DNA of 57,958 nt from CADEFX01 sp050260355 (GCA_050260355.1 JBLNBZ010000098.1:1-57958); one strand, 5' to 3'; counted from the first letter of the stretch, positions 37,974 through 47,159 are shown. Numbers and translations: made by a program. Notes: a model not told the origin generated them from the letters alone.

Positions 37974-39188
37974 ATGCCCGGGCCGCTCGAGGGAATACGC
38001 ATCATCGACCTGACTGCCATCGTGCTCGGGCCGCTGGCCACCATGCACCTGGCCGATCTCGGCGCCGACGTCATCAAGATCGAGCCGCCGGAGGGCGATG
38101 TCATCCGCGTGCCCGGCAATCCGAAGACGCCGAAGATGGGGCCGATCTTCCTCAACGCCAACCGAAACAAGCGCTCCGTCTGCCTCGATCTGAAGCGGCC
38201 CGAAGGCGCGGCGGTGGTCAAGCGCCTCCTTGAGAGCGCCGATGTGCTGGTGCACAACAGCCGGCCGCAGGCGATCGAGCGCCTGGGCCTCGGCTACGAG
38301 GCAGTCAAGAGCATCAATCCCCGCCTCGTCTACGCATACGGGCTCGGCTACAAGCGCTCCGGGCCCTACGGGCACAAGGCCGCCTACGACGATCTCGTGC
38401 AGGGTGCGAGCGGCGCCGCCATGCTGCAGTCGCGCGTCGACGGTGGCCCACCTCGGTTCCTGCCGAGCCTCTTCATCGACAAGACCACCGGCTTGCACCT
38501 GGCCATGGCCATCATGGCCGCGCTCGTGCATCGCGAACGAACCGGCGAGGGCCAGCTCGTCGAGGTGCCGATGTTCGAGACGTTCGCCGCGTTTCTGCTC
38601 GTCGAGCATATGTACGGGGCGACCTGGGACCCGCCGCGCGGCGACAGCGGATACGGCAGGGTGCTATCGCAGCACCGCCGGCCCTATAAGACCAAAGACG
38701 GCTATGTTTGCGCGCTGCCCTATACCGAGAAGCAATGGACAGCCTTCACCAGCGCGCTCGGCAGGCCCGATCTCGCCACGGACCCGCGCTTTGCAACGCA
38801 GGCCGGTCGCGCCAACAACCAGCCGGCGGCGCAGCAGATCATCGCCGAGCTGATGCAGTCGCGCACGACCGACGAGTGGCTCGCCTTTTTCGATGAGGCG
38901 GACATTCCCGCCATGCGGGTCAACGACATCGACGATCTGTTCAACGACCCGCACCTGAAGGAGACCGGCTTCTTCACAATGCGGGAGCATCCGAACGAAG
39001 GACTGATCCGCACCACCGCGAGCCCCTTCGCATTCGAGAAGACGCCGGCCAGCTACCGCCGTCATGCGCCGGTGCTGGGAGCCGACGGACCGGAGGTGCT
39101 GCGCGAGGCGGGCGTGAGCCAGGAGGAGGTGGAGGCCCTGCTCAGCTCGGGCACGTTGCGCGTCCCAAGTGGAAGCTCGTCCAGGTGA
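37974..39188 (+). CDS. Class III CoA-transferase (CaiB/BaiF family)
   Basis: Moves CoA between carboxylic acids through an aspartyl-CoA intermediate. Seen: GPLEGIRIIDLTAIVLGPLATMHLADLGADVIKIEPPEGD at the start, ANRNKRSVCLDLKRPEG, the catalytic Asp in AAYDDLVQGASGAA (about residue 139), and the later GYGRVLSQHRRPYKTKDGYVCALPYTEKQW. ATG with GGAG upstream gives 404 residues, typical length. It is divergent from the acyl-CoA dehydrogenase pair, and the set looks like one catabolic unit activating and then oxidising an organic acid. Confidence 0.94.
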   Translation: MPGPLEGIRIIDLTAIVLGPLATMHLADLGADVIKIEPPEGDVIRVPGNPKTPKMGPIFLNANRNKRSVCLDLKRPEGAAVVKRLLESADVLVHNSRPQAIERLGLGYEAVKSINPRLVYAYGLGYKRSGPYGHKAAYDDLVQGASGAAMLQSRVDGGPPRFLPSLFIDKTTGLHLAMAIMAALVHRERTGEGQLVEVPMFETFAAFLLVEHMYGATWDPPRGDSGYGRVLSQHRRPYKTKDGYVCALPYTEKQWTAFTSALGRPDLATDPRFATQAGRANNQPAAQQIIAELMQSRTTDEWLAFFDEADIPAMRVNDIDDLFNDPHLKETGFFTMREHPNEGLIRTTASPFAFEKTPASYRRHAPVLGADGPEVLREAGVSQEEVEALLSSGTLRVPSGSSSR

Positions 39189-39221
39189 GGGACCGGCAAC
39201 TCGGCAGGGGATCGCTTCGGA

Positions 39222-41042
39222 TCAGGTGCCAGCCGTCGACTTGGCCGCGGCCTGCTCCTGCTCTTTCTCTTGCGCGATGTCCTCGTTGAAGAGCTGCTCC
39301 AGCTCCTCGGCGTACTTGAGCGCCTGCGCCTGCAGCTTCTCCATATCGCTCGCCAGCTTGTAGTCCTCGTACAGCCGCTTGCGGTCGAGCTTCATGAAGG
39401 CATCGGCGGTGCGCATCACCTCGGCCTCGTTCAGGCCAAGGCCGCGCAGCACCCCGCGCGTCAGGTCCAATGAGGCGAGAAAGGTCTCGCGCCGGATATT
39501 GGTGATGCCGAGGTCCATCAGGCGATAGACGTGCTGGCGATTGCGCGCCCTGGCGTACATGGGCACGTGCGGGAAATGCTGCCGCACCAGCTGCGCCGTC
39601 TTGATCGAAGCATCGACATCGTCGATGGCGAGCACGAAGGCGCGCGCCTTGTCCGTCTGTGCCGCTTCGAGAATGTCGAGCCGGCTGGCGTCCCCGTAGT
39701 ACACCCTGCTGCCGAAGCGCCGCACGAAGTCGACTTGCGCGGGATTGATCTCGAGTGCGGTGAACGGGATGCGCTTGGCGCGCAGCACGCGTGCAACGAT
39801 CTGCCCCACGCGGCCGAAGCCGGCGATTACAACATGGCCCTCCTCCGCGCGCGGCACGTCGTAGACCGGCTCGGGCTTTCGCAAGGCCCGTCTTATAACG
39901 CTGTCGATAAGGAGCAGGAATGGCGTTGCCGCCATCGACAGCGTGACCACGACCGCAAGCCGATCTACGAATTGCTGCTCGAGCAGCTCGGTCCCCACGA
40001 TGAGCCCCAGAATGACGAAGGCGAACTCTCCACCCTGCGACATGGCGAGTCCGAGCCGGCGTGCGCCCCTACCGCTCAGCCCTTGCCAGCGGCCGACGGC
40101 GTAGAGCACGGCGACCTTGACCGTGATGAGGGCGGCGGCCAAGGCGAGAAGGAGGGGCAGCTCGCGCTGCAGCAGCGCCAGATCCAGGGACATGCCGATG
40201 GCCGTGAAGAACAAGCCGAGGAGGAGGCCTTCGAACGGGTGGATGTCGGCCTCGATCTGATGCCGATACTCGGAGTCGGCCAGCATGGCGCCAGCGATGA
40301 AGGCGCCCAGCGCGGCCGACAAGCCCGCCGCGTGCATTGCCAGGGCCACGCCGATGACAGTCAGGAGCGCGCTGGCCGTCATCGCTTCGCGTACGCCCGA
40401 CGCTGCGATGAGCCGATAAAGGCGGTTGAGCACGAACCGGCCGCCGAGCACGACAGCGGCAATCGTTACAGCCGCCTTCAGCATCGCGAGCAGCGCCGCG
40501 CCCGCGGTCGTCGTGCCCTCCGCAGCGAGCATCGGCACGATGGCGATGAGAGGAATGGCGGCAAGGTCCTGGAACAGCAGGATCGAGAACGCCAGGCGGC
40601 CGTGCCGCTGCGACAGCTCCTTCTTTTCCTCCAGCACCTGCAGCACGAAGGCCGTCGACGACATAGCGAGCGCGATGCCGATGACGGCCGAAACCGTCCA
40701 CGACATGCCCCACACAGCGACGACAACGCCTACAATTGCGCCAGTGACGGCGACCTGGACCGACCCTGCACCGAAAATGGATCGGCGCATGGCCCACAGC
40801 CGCATCGGCTTGAGCTCGAGGCCGATCAGAAACAGCAGCAGCACGATGCCGAGCTCGGCGATTTGCCTGATGCTGTCGAGTTGGTAGACCTCGAAGATGA
40901 ACCCGAGGCCGTACGGACCGATCAGGATGCCGACGGCAAGGTAGCCGAGCACCGAGCCGATCCGGAGCCGTTTCGCCAGGGGCGCGGCAATCGCCGCAGC
41001 GGCAAGAAGAATTGCCGCCTGCAGCAGAATTTTATCATCCAT
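39222..41042 (-). CDS. Cation:proton antiporter of the CPA2 family (KefB/KefC-like) with RCK domain
   Basis: Inner-membrane potassium or sodium/proton exchanger. The N-terminal ~380 residues hold about twelve helices, including YLAVGILIGPYGLGF and ELGIVLLLFLIGLELKP, marks of the family. The cytoplasmic RCK domain starts with VVIAGFGRVGQIVARVL near 403 (NAD-binding) and continues with VYYGDASRLDILEAA, followed by a regulatory segment and a ~50-residue acidic/Gln-rich coil at the end. Length 606. The glutathione ligand used by KefC cannot be inferred here. No KefF/G ancillary gene is adjacent. Confidence 0.92.
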   Translation of the reverse strand: MDDKILLQAAILLAAAAIAAPLAKRLRIGSVLGYLAVGILIGPYGLGFIFEVYQLDSIRQIAELGIVLLLFLIGLELKPMRLWAMRRSIFGAGSVQVAVTGAIVGVVVAVWGMSWTVSAVIGIALAMSSTAFVLQVLEEKKELSQRHGRLAFSILLFQDLAAIPLIAIVPMLAAEGTTTAGAALLAMLKAAVTIAAVVLGGRFVLNRLYRLIAASGVREAMTASALLTVIGVALAMHAAGLSAALGAFIAGAMLADSEYRHQIEADIHPFEGLLLGLFFTAIGMSLDLALLQRELPLLLALAAALITVKVAVLYAVGRWQGLSGRGARRLGLAMSQGGEFAFVILGLIVGTELLEQQFVDRLAVVVTLSMAATPFLLLIDSVIRRALRKPEPVYDVPRAEEGHVVIAGFGRVGQIVARVLRAKRIPFTALEINPAQVDFVRRFGSRVYYGDASRLDILEAAQTDKARAFVLAIDDVDASIKTAQLVRQHFPHVPMYARARNRQHVYRLMDLGITNIRRETFLASLDLTRGVLRGLGLNEAEVMRTADAFMKLDRKRLYEDYKLASDMEKLQAQALKYAEELEQLFNEDIAQEKEQEQAAAKSTAGT

Positions 41043-41335
41043 GTCCCGATCCGGATTGAGCGAGGCGGCCTGCGTCCCGCGCCAGAGGCGGGGCTCGCGC
41101 GGCGGATTTCACCCCATACCTTGTAGCGGCGCCTCAGGCAAAGATGGAATTCGCTCATCCTTATGCAAGGGGCGTCCAATAACCCGGCATTCAAAGCACC
41201 GGCTCGCATTTTTTGCGGCCCGCGACCGGCGATGCTATCAACCGACTCCTCGAGGGCCCGCGGAAAATCGCTTGAGCATGATTGAGCTGCGGTGAGCGAC
41301 GCAGACAGGATGGGGTGTTGCGCAAAGATCGACCG

Positions 41336-42250
41336 ATGGCGGACCAACGGACCACCAACTCTGACGGCCGCGCATCGGCGCTCGCCTATCTCGCGGTGCT
41401 GATCTTCGCCTGGGGCGGCAACTACACGTGGATGAAGATGGCGCTTGCCGACATCGGGCCGTGGGCAATGAACTTCGCACGCTACGCGCTCGGCATCGGT
41501 CTGATCGCGACGGCCCTCATCTTCGCCGGCCGCACCCGCGAGCTGATCCCGGTGCGCGGTGAACGTATCGAGCTGGCGTGCATCGGTTTCCTGCAGGCGG
41601 CCGTCATCACCGGCGCGACTGCCGTGGCGCTGCAGTGGATCGAGGCCACACGTACCGTCCTTATCGCCTACACCGTCCCAATCTGGACGATGATTTTCAG
41701 CCTCCTCGTCCTGCGCGAGCGGCCGACCCGGGCCGGAGTTGCGGGCACGCTCGTCGGTCTCGCCGGCCTCGCCGTCCTCACCAATCCGCATGCGATGCAA
41801 TGGAATGCCGCGACCATTCCCGGCACCTTTGCCGCACTGATCGGAGCTATCGGCTGGTCGCTGGGCTCGGTCCTATACCGCCGGCGTCCCTGGCGCTCGA
41901 CGTTCTGGCAACAGGTCTTCTGGCAGCTTGCCACCACGACCCTTGCGACGGGCGTGGGGTGGTTTGTGCTCGAACGGGGACACTCCATTCGCCCGACTGC
42001 AACCCTCGGCGTGCTCATCGTCTACATGGCCGCCGCGCCGACGGTCATCGGATATTGGTGCTGGTCGCAGGCGCTGTCGCGCCTCTCGGCATCCGCCGCA
42101 AGCCAGGTGCTGCTCCTGTCGCCCGTATTCGGCATGCTGCAGAGCCACATCGTTCTCGGCGAGCCTCTCTCGCCGGCTCTGCTGGCCGCGGCGCTGTGCA
42201 TTGTTGCCGGCGCGTGGATCACGCTCGCCGCGCGACCGCGGCGGGCGTGA
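41336..42250 (+). CDS. EamA/DMT-family transporter
   Basis: Ten-helix transporter with two EamA repeats. Repeat one has ALAYLAVLIFAWGGNYTWMKMAL and AVALQWIEATRTVLIAYTVPIWTMIFSLLVLRERP (the ending hallmark); repeat two has TVIGYWCWSQALSRLSASAASQVLLLSPVFGMLQSHIVLGEPL. The start at MADQRTTN gives 304 residues; the frame stays open 18 codons further upstream. It differs in sequence from the EamA gene near 19.3 kb. Next to an antiporter (divergent) and an aldolase (convergent, 23 bp). Substrate unknown. Confidence 0.88.
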   Translation: MADQRTTNSDGRASALAYLAVLIFAWGGNYTWMKMALADIGPWAMNFARYALGIGLIATALIFAGRTRELIPVRGERIELACIGFLQAAVITGATAVALQWIEATRTVLIAYTVPIWTMIFSLLVLRERPTRAGVAGTLVGLAGLAVLTNPHAMQWNAATIPGTFAALIGAIGWSLGSVLYRRRPWRSTFWQQVFWQLATTTLATGVGWFVLERGHSIRPTATLGVLIVYMAAAPTVIGYWCWSQALSRLSASAASQVLLLSPVFGMLQSHIVLGEPLSPALLAAALCIVAGAWITLAARPRRA

Positions 42251-42273
42251 CATGAGCTGAACGGAGCCGTGGA

Positions 42274-43062
42274 TCAATAGGTCTTGGGCGCTGCTGCGGG
42301 AGCCTGACCCTTCACCTCTTTGACCGCTTGCGCGGCAGCGTTGGCCATGAGGCGCGCATCATTGAGGATGGTGCAAAGCTGATAGCCTTCGTCGAAGCGG
42401 CGCAGTGCCGTCTTCGGGCCGTCCGTGTGCACGCCCGCGATCAATCCCTTGTCGCGCGTCTTCTTGCAGATCGTGGCGATGAGCTCGAGCACTTCCTTGT
42501 CGGAGGGATCGAGCGTGGGCGGCTTGCCGAGGCTCATGGACAGATCGGATGGCCCCACGTAGACGCCGTCGATGCCCTTGACTAAAAGGATCTGGTCCAG
42601 ATTCTGCACGCCCTTCCGCGTCTCGATCATGGCGAGGAGAATGATCTCCTCGTTGGCGCCCTGCCAGTAGTCGGCACCGCCGTATTGCACGGCGCGATTG
42701 GGCCCCATCGAGCGCGTTCCCATCGGCGGATAGCGGCAGAAGTTGACGAACTGCTCGGCCTCTTCCTTGGTATTGATCATGGGACAGATGAGCCCGTAGG
42801 CGCCGGCATCCAACAGCTTCATCATGATAGCGGCGTCGTTCCACGGCACGCGCGCCATCGGCACCGCGTTGGTCGTCGAGATCGCCTGCAACATGCCGAC
42901 CGCGGACGGAAAGTCGACGGGTCCGTGCTGCAGGTCGATGGTCACCGCGTCCCAGCCCTGGTGCGCCATGAGCTCGGCCGAATAAGAATTGGGAATCGCC
43001 AGCCAGCCGTTGACGATGCGGCCGCCTTCGGCCACGATCTTGCGCAGGTTATTCTTCCTCAT
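42274..43062 (-). CDS. HpaI/HpcH family aldolase (2-oxo acid aldolase)
   Basis: Class II, metal-dependent aldolase splitting or making 4-hydroxy-2-oxo acids, such as 4-hydroxy-2-oxoheptanedioate in homoprotocatechuate breakdown. Family residues are in place: His46 (DLQHGPVD), Arg71 (ARVPWND), Glu147 (AMIETRKG) and Asp173 (GPSDLSMSLG) as metal and substrate ligands. Length 262 is normal. Other members act on 2-keto-3-deoxy-sugars, and context gives no decision, as no meta-cleavage genes are near. The C-terminus is Ala/Pro-rich (APAAAPKTY). Confidence 0.92.
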   Translation of the reverse strand: MRKNNLRKIVAEGGRIVNGWLAIPNSYSAELMAHQGWDAVTIDLQHGPVDFPSAVGMLQAISTTNAVPMARVPWNDAAIMMKLLDAGAYGLICPMINTKEEAEQFVNFCRYPPMGTRSMGPNRAVQYGGADYWQGANEEIILLAMIETRKGVQNLDQILLVKGIDGVYVGPSDLSMSLGKPPTLDPSDKEVLELIATICKKTRDKGLIAGVHTDGPKTALRRFDEGYQLCTILNDARLMANAAAQAVKEVKGQAPAAAPKTY

Positions 43063-43208
43063 CGACGTTCCACCCGATCCTGTTGGCGAGATTGCTGCGG
43101 AACCCTAGAAGTAGGCTCTTGCAACGTCGCTTGCCACAGATTTCTGCGTGGCCGCGGGCGATATCGGGCCGCGCCAGATGCTGGAAGTGAACCGCGCCGC
43201 AACAGAGC

Positions 43209-43508
43209 TCAGGCCAGGCGCTCACGCCCGAAGAAGCTGAAGGCGATGCTCTGCACGATGGCCAGCAAAATGCGCATCACGATCGTGAAGAACATGAACA
43301 CAAGCTGCTTCTCTTCGAGGAGCAGACGCACCCAGACATTGTACTTCGGCGGAAGATTGGTGCTGACGATATAGCTCTTGGCGCTCGTTGCCAGGCTTAT
43401 GATCTGGTCCAGCGTCTCGGGATAGTTGATGCCGACGAAGGCAAGCGCGATCGCTCCGAGAATGAGTGAAACGATGATGTTGCCGGTCGACAGCAGAACC
43501 ATGTGCAT
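43209..43508 (-). CDS. Small inner-membrane protein of unknown function
   Basis: 99 residues with two hydrophobic helices: about 6-26 (LLSTGNIIVSLILGAIALAFVG) and 68-90 (LVFMFFTIVMRILLAIVQSIAF). The middle is a soluble stretch. The start was chosen at ATG-CAC because GGAGG lies 6 bases before it, which is a strong site; a longer frame upstream lacks it. No family was recognised. It sits between the aldolase and a methyltransferase gene, both on the same strand, but with gaps of 146 and 71 bp. Confidence 0.7.
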   Translation of the reverse strand: MHMVLLSTGNIIVSLILGAIALAFVGINYPETLDQIISLATSAKSYIVSTNLPPKYNVWVRLLLEEKQLVFMFFTIVMRILLAIVQSIAFSFFGRERLA

Positions 43509-43579
43509 TGGGGCCTCCACTCGTGTGCTCCCGCAGTCGCGCATTATGCCCGAAACATGGCGCACGTGAGACGGCAGCC

Positions 43580-44338
43580 TCAGGCGAGCCTGGCCACGGC
43601 ATAGAGATGCGGAAGCTTTCGCGTGCGGTCGATCAACCGCAGCGCGCGCTTTGCTCCAGCCCTCAGAACGCGCAGCGGCAATGGATAGATGCGTTGCAGC
43701 GCGGCGGGCGAGCAGCTGAAGTCCGTCGCCGCGCATGCGAGCGTCGTGAACCCATGCTGGCGCAGCGCCTCCGCGAGCGTGACCTCATTCCATGAGCGCA
43801 CGTGCTGCCAGCGATGAAACAAGCGTCCGGTTTCCGGGCTCATGATCATGCTCTTGGACAGATCCTCCTCGTTGGGCGTGGTGACGAGCAGCAGGCCCCC
43901 TGGCGCGAGCAGAGCCTTGATGTTCTCCAGACACGCTCGCAGCTCGGCGTCGTAGAGGTGCTCGACAACCTCCATCAGAAATGCTGCGTGGAAGCGCTCG
44001 CTCGGGTTAACCGGCTGATTTGCCTGCCAAGCTCCCAGAAAACCGGGGCGGCCTTTGAACTTGGCGCCGAGGGCATCGACCGCATCGGCGCCGAACTCCG
44101 CGGCGCCGCACTGATAGCCGCTGGCGAGCAGGTCATCGACCAGGAAGCCCAGGCCGGCGCCGTAGTCCACAATGCGGCGTGCGCCGGCCAGGTGCGGCCT
44201 CATGTAGCGCACCACAGCCATGCCAACTTGATAGCCGAAGTAGTTCTCGGGGGTCTTGGCTTCGTGAGCCCAGAAACGCCCGACCATCTCGGGTGTCCAG
44301 ACGAGCTCGTCAGGCTTGGCGCTGGCACTTTGCGACAT
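43580..44338 (-). CDS. Class I SAM-dependent methyltransferase
   Basis: SAM motif I RIVDYGAGLGFLVDDLL (~54-70) and LMEVVEHLYDAELRACLENIKALLAPGGLLLVTTPNEEDLSKS identify a Methyltransf_11/UbiE-like enzyme. The C-terminal part (AALQRIYPLPLRVLRAGAKRAL) is hydrophobic-basic. Start at MSQSASAKPDE, with AGGAAAGAG upstream; the frame continues about 190 codons upstream without similarity. 252 residues. Divergent from the flippase gene, so it may belong to the same glycan unit, modifying a sugar, but the substrate is unproven. Confidence 0.88.
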   Translation of the reverse strand: MSQSASAKPDELVWTPEMVGRFWAHEAKTPENYFGYQVGMAVVRYMRPHLAGARRIVDYGAGLGFLVDDLLASGYQCGAAEFGADAVDALGAKFKGRPGFLGAWQANQPVNPSERFHAAFLMEVVEHLYDAELRACLENIKALLAPGGLLLVTTPNEEDLSKSMIMSPETGRLFHRWQHVRSWNEVTLAEALRQHGFTTLACAATDFSCSPAALQRIYPLPLRVLRAGAKRALRLIDRTRKLPHLYAVARLA

Positions 44339-44425
44339 GGCTGGTCGGTCTCTTTCCTGTATGGACGTAATGCGAAGTTTTGCGCGTCCGTCTCGCTGTG
44401 CTGTATTACCCGACTGAACCGGACA

Positions 44426-45835
44426 ATGCACCGAGCCACCAAGCAGCGAGCTACCAAGCCTTTGCAGGATCCCCACTTTCCGGCGCCCGCCCGCCTGGGC
44501 GCCATGCTGCACCGACTGGCGGGCTGGCTGCCGGAGAGCGATGTCTCCGTGGCCACGCTTGCGAGCGGTCTCATCCGAATCGCAGTTACCGTTCTGCTGC
44601 TCGCCAATACAGTTGTGTTGGGGCGGCTGCTCGGAGCGGAGGGGTTCGGCATCTATTCGCTGGTTTTCGCCATGGTCGGCTTCACTGCGCTGCCTCTCAA
44701 TTTCGGACTCTCGACCCTCGCGCTGCGGGACGTTTCGGCGCTGAGCGCGCGCAAGCAATGGAACGAGCTGACGGGCTTCATCCGCTTTGCGCTCCTTGTC
44801 ATTGTCCTCTATGCCGCGGTGGTCGCTCTCGTTGCTGCAACGGCGTGGCCGCTGTTCGCATGGCAGACCAGCCCAATCCTTCTCGCCACGCTGTCGATCG
44901 GGCTCATTCTCCTGCCGTTTCATGCCGCCGGAGAGGTCCTTGGCGCAGTCTTGCGGGCTCTCGGCCGCGTGGTAACCGGGCAGCTCCCCGACCTCCTCCT
45001 CAAGCAGGCCCTTCTACTGGCTCTGCTTGCCGTCGTTGTGGCGACGTTGGGGTCCACCTGGCTCACGCCATCCCGCGCCCTGACTTTGCTGCTCGCAGCC
45101 GCCGTTCTGGCAACGATGGTCGCCGTGCTCGTGCTGGCGCGCTCGACACCCCTCGAGGCTTGGCATGGCGGCACGATGCTTCCCTTGCGCGATGGGCTTC
45201 GGCGCTGGCTGCCGCTGGCCCTGCTCGGCATCATGCAGGGCGCAAATCTCCACACCGACGTTCTTATGCTCGGCCTGCTGGCAGACCCTACGGCCGTCGG
45301 CGTCTACCGGGTTGCAACACAATGCTCACTGCTCGTGGCATTCAACATCGCGGTTTTCGGGCCGGTGATCGGACCCCACGTGGCGAGGCTGCATGCGCGC
45401 GGCGACAAGGCGGCGGTCCAGCGCCTCGTCGGCTGGGCGGCACGTTGCATCTTTGCCGCCGCTTGTCCGGTGTTCATCGTCCTCGTACTGTTCGGCACGT
45501 CAATCCTCGGTTTCTTCGGCAGCGACTATCAGGCCGGCGGTACGGCTCTCGCAATCCTGGCGACCGGCCAGCTCGTCAATGCCTCGACGGGAGCGGCTGG
45601 GCTGGTGTTGAACGTGACCGGCCATGAGCGTGACACGATGTTGGCCGTTGCCGTTGCTGCGGCCACAACCGTTGTCGGAAGCCTCATCCTCGTGCCGCCG
45701 CTCGGACTTCTCGGCTCGGCGATGGCAACAGCGCTCAGCCTGACCTTGTCCAATGTCATTCTCCTGCAGCGGCTTTACATGCGCACCGGCCTCGTCAGCT
45801 TCGCGTTTCCGCTGCCGCTTCGGTCGGCTTCGTAA
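44426..45835 (+). CDS. Polysaccharide flippase (Wzx-like, MATE/MVF-type)
   Basis: Inner-membrane protein with about 12-14 helices, the layout of O-antigen or exopolysaccharide flippases that turn lipid-linked glycans to the periplasmic side. Seen: LIRIAVTVLLLANTVVLGRLLGAEGFGIYSLVFAMVGFTALPLNFGLSTLALRDVSA near the N-terminus, typical of the family, and GIMQGANLHTDVLMLGLLADPTAVGVYRVATQ in the second half. Start chosen at MHRATKQR (469 residues); the open frame starts much earlier, antisense to the methyltransferase. The stop overlaps the sulfotransferase start as TAATG. Confidence 0.88.
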   Translation: MHRATKQRATKPLQDPHFPAPARLGAMLHRLAGWLPESDVSVATLASGLIRIAVTVLLLANTVVLGRLLGAEGFGIYSLVFAMVGFTALPLNFGLSTLALRDVSALSARKQWNELTGFIRFALLVIVLYAAVVALVAATAWPLFAWQTSPILLATLSIGLILLPFHAAGEVLGAVLRALGRVVTGQLPDLLLKQALLLALLAVVVATLGSTWLTPSRALTLLLAAAVLATMVAVLVLARSTPLEAWHGGTMLPLRDGLRRWLPLALLGIMQGANLHTDVLMLGLLADPTAVGVYRVATQCSLLVAFNIAVFGPVIGPHVARLHARGDKAAVQRLVGWAARCIFAAACPVFIVLVLFGTSILGFFGSDYQAGGTALAILATGQLVNASTGAAGLVLNVTGHERDTMLAVAVAAATTVVGSLILVPPLGLLGSAMATALSLTLSNVILLQRLYMRTGLVSFAFPLPLRSAS

Positions 45836-46716
45836 TGCGCCGGCCCGACTTCTTCATCCTGGGCGCGCCCAAATGCGGCACGACCTCTCTTGCAGCCTGG
45901 CTGGCTGCCCACCCGCGCATCTTCATTCCCATCAAGGAGCCGCATTACTTCAACACAGACGAGGCGCGCATCTTCACCACGCTTGCGGCCTACGAGCGGC
46001 TGTTCCGGCGCGCCACGCCGGATCACCTGGCAGTCGGGGAATCGTCCGTCTGGTACCTCTACTCGACGGCAGCCGTCTCCAACATCGAGGCCTATGCCCC
46101 GACGGCCCGCTATATCGTGCTCTTGCGCAATCCTCTCGATATGGCGCCCTCGCTGCACGAGCAGCTCGTCTTCGCCGGGGTCGAGCCGGAGAAAGATTTC
46201 GGCGCTGCTTGGACGCTTCAGCGGGAGCGCCGGCTCGGCCGCGCGGTGCCGCGCGGCATGCTGCAACCGCGTCGCCTTCTCTACGGCGATGCATGCAAGC
46301 TCGGCGCGCTGATGGCGCGTCTTTATGAACGCGTACCGCGCCATCGTGTGCTGGCGTTACTGCTCGACGACCTGCAGGCGGATGCGCGTGGCGCATACGC
46401 GCGCGTGCTGGAGTTTCTCGGCGCGCCCGACGATGGTCGAGAAACGTTTCCCGTCCTCAATGCCAGCAAAGTCCGGACCGTCCCCGGGATCGGGCAGCTC
46501 ACGGCTGCGGCCTACAGGCTGAAACACGCTCTGGGCATCGAGCGCAGCTTCGGCATGCTCGACCGCCTCGATACGCTGACCAGCGAGCGGAACCGGCGTC
46601 CCCCGCTCCCGCCCAGGCTACGCGCAGAGCTGAACGACTACTTTTCCGATGACGTGCGGCACCTAGCGTCGCTGCTCGGCCGCGACCTCTCTCACTGGCT
46701 GACGGTGCCTGCCTGA
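45835..46716 (+). CDS. Sulfotransferase family protein
   Basis: Transfers sulfate from PAPS to a hydroxyl, probably on a glycan. Seen: the 5'-phosphosulfate loop GAPKCGTTS (10-18), the KEPHYFNTDE segment typical of heparan/NodH-type enzymes, and the 3'-phosphate motif RYIVLLRNPLDMAPSLHEQL (Arg and Ser). Length 293. Its start overlaps the flippase stop by one base (TAATG), so translation is coupled. Acceptor unknown; with a flippase beside it, a surface polysaccharide or lipid-linked sugar is the likely target. PAPS-making genes are not in the window. Confidence 0.92.
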   Translation: MRRPDFFILGAPKCGTTSLAAWLAAHPRIFIPIKEPHYFNTDEARIFTTLAAYERLFRRATPDHLAVGESSVWYLYSTAAVSNIEAYAPTARYIVLLRNPLDMAPSLHEQLVFAGVEPEKDFGAAWTLQRERRLGRAVPRGMLQPRRLLYGDACKLGALMARLYERVPRHRVLALLLDDLQADARGAYARVLEFLGAPDDGRETFPVLNASKVRTVPGIGQLTAAAYRLKHALGIERSFGMLDRLDTLTSERNRRPPLPPRLRAELNDYFSDDVRHLASLLGRDLSHWLTVPA

Positions 46717-46843
46717 ACACCCCTTCCAACCCCCTCTCAGCATGCTTCGAGCGTGGGCTCTGGCTCACATCCGCGAGAGCCGGTCTTGTTCATCCGACTA
46801 CGGCATCTCATTTCCAGCGCTGGTAGCGATCGCTAGCGAGGCA

Positions 46844-47077
46844 ATGATGCGGACCATAATTATGACGGCGACAGTCGTTCTGGGCGTCGGCTCCATGAGC
46901 CTGCCGGCGAGCGCAGACTGCAATGTCCGAGGGGAGTTTTGCGGATATCCGAACTGGGCCAGCAATGCTTTCGCGGGCAGAGAGCGCGTGCCGGAGTCTA
47001 CTTTGCCTCGCGATACTCCACCGTTGCGCGCCTACCGGCCACCGCAGCGAAAGATCCATCGCAATCGGACACGCTAG
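46844..47077 (+). CDS. Small secreted protein of unknown function
   Basis: 77 residues. Residues 1-24 form a plausible signal peptide (basic start, core IIMTATVVLGVGSMSL, cleavage after PASA), leaving a mature part of about 53 residues with two Cys (CNVRGEFC) and a basic Pro/Arg-rich tail. GAGG lies close before the ATG pair. No family recognised. Transcribed toward gyrB, which converges. The gene may be real, but its short length and the basic tail leave doubt. Confidence 0.5.
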   Translation: MMRTIIMTATVVLGVGSMSLPASADCNVRGEFCGYPNWASNAFAGRERVPESTLPRDTPPLRAYRPPQRKIHRNRTR

Positions 47078-47159
47078 ACGACGCCCAACATGAGCTGCTC
47101 GCACTATCGCCGGCTGCCCGCTTGTTGGGACGCCTCGCGTCCGCCTCGTGCAAGGTCAA

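Noticed and set aside
41195..41225. Run of six T in the divergent gap before the second EamA gene
   Set aside because: Only weak pairing is possible before it, and no gene reads into it from the correct side.
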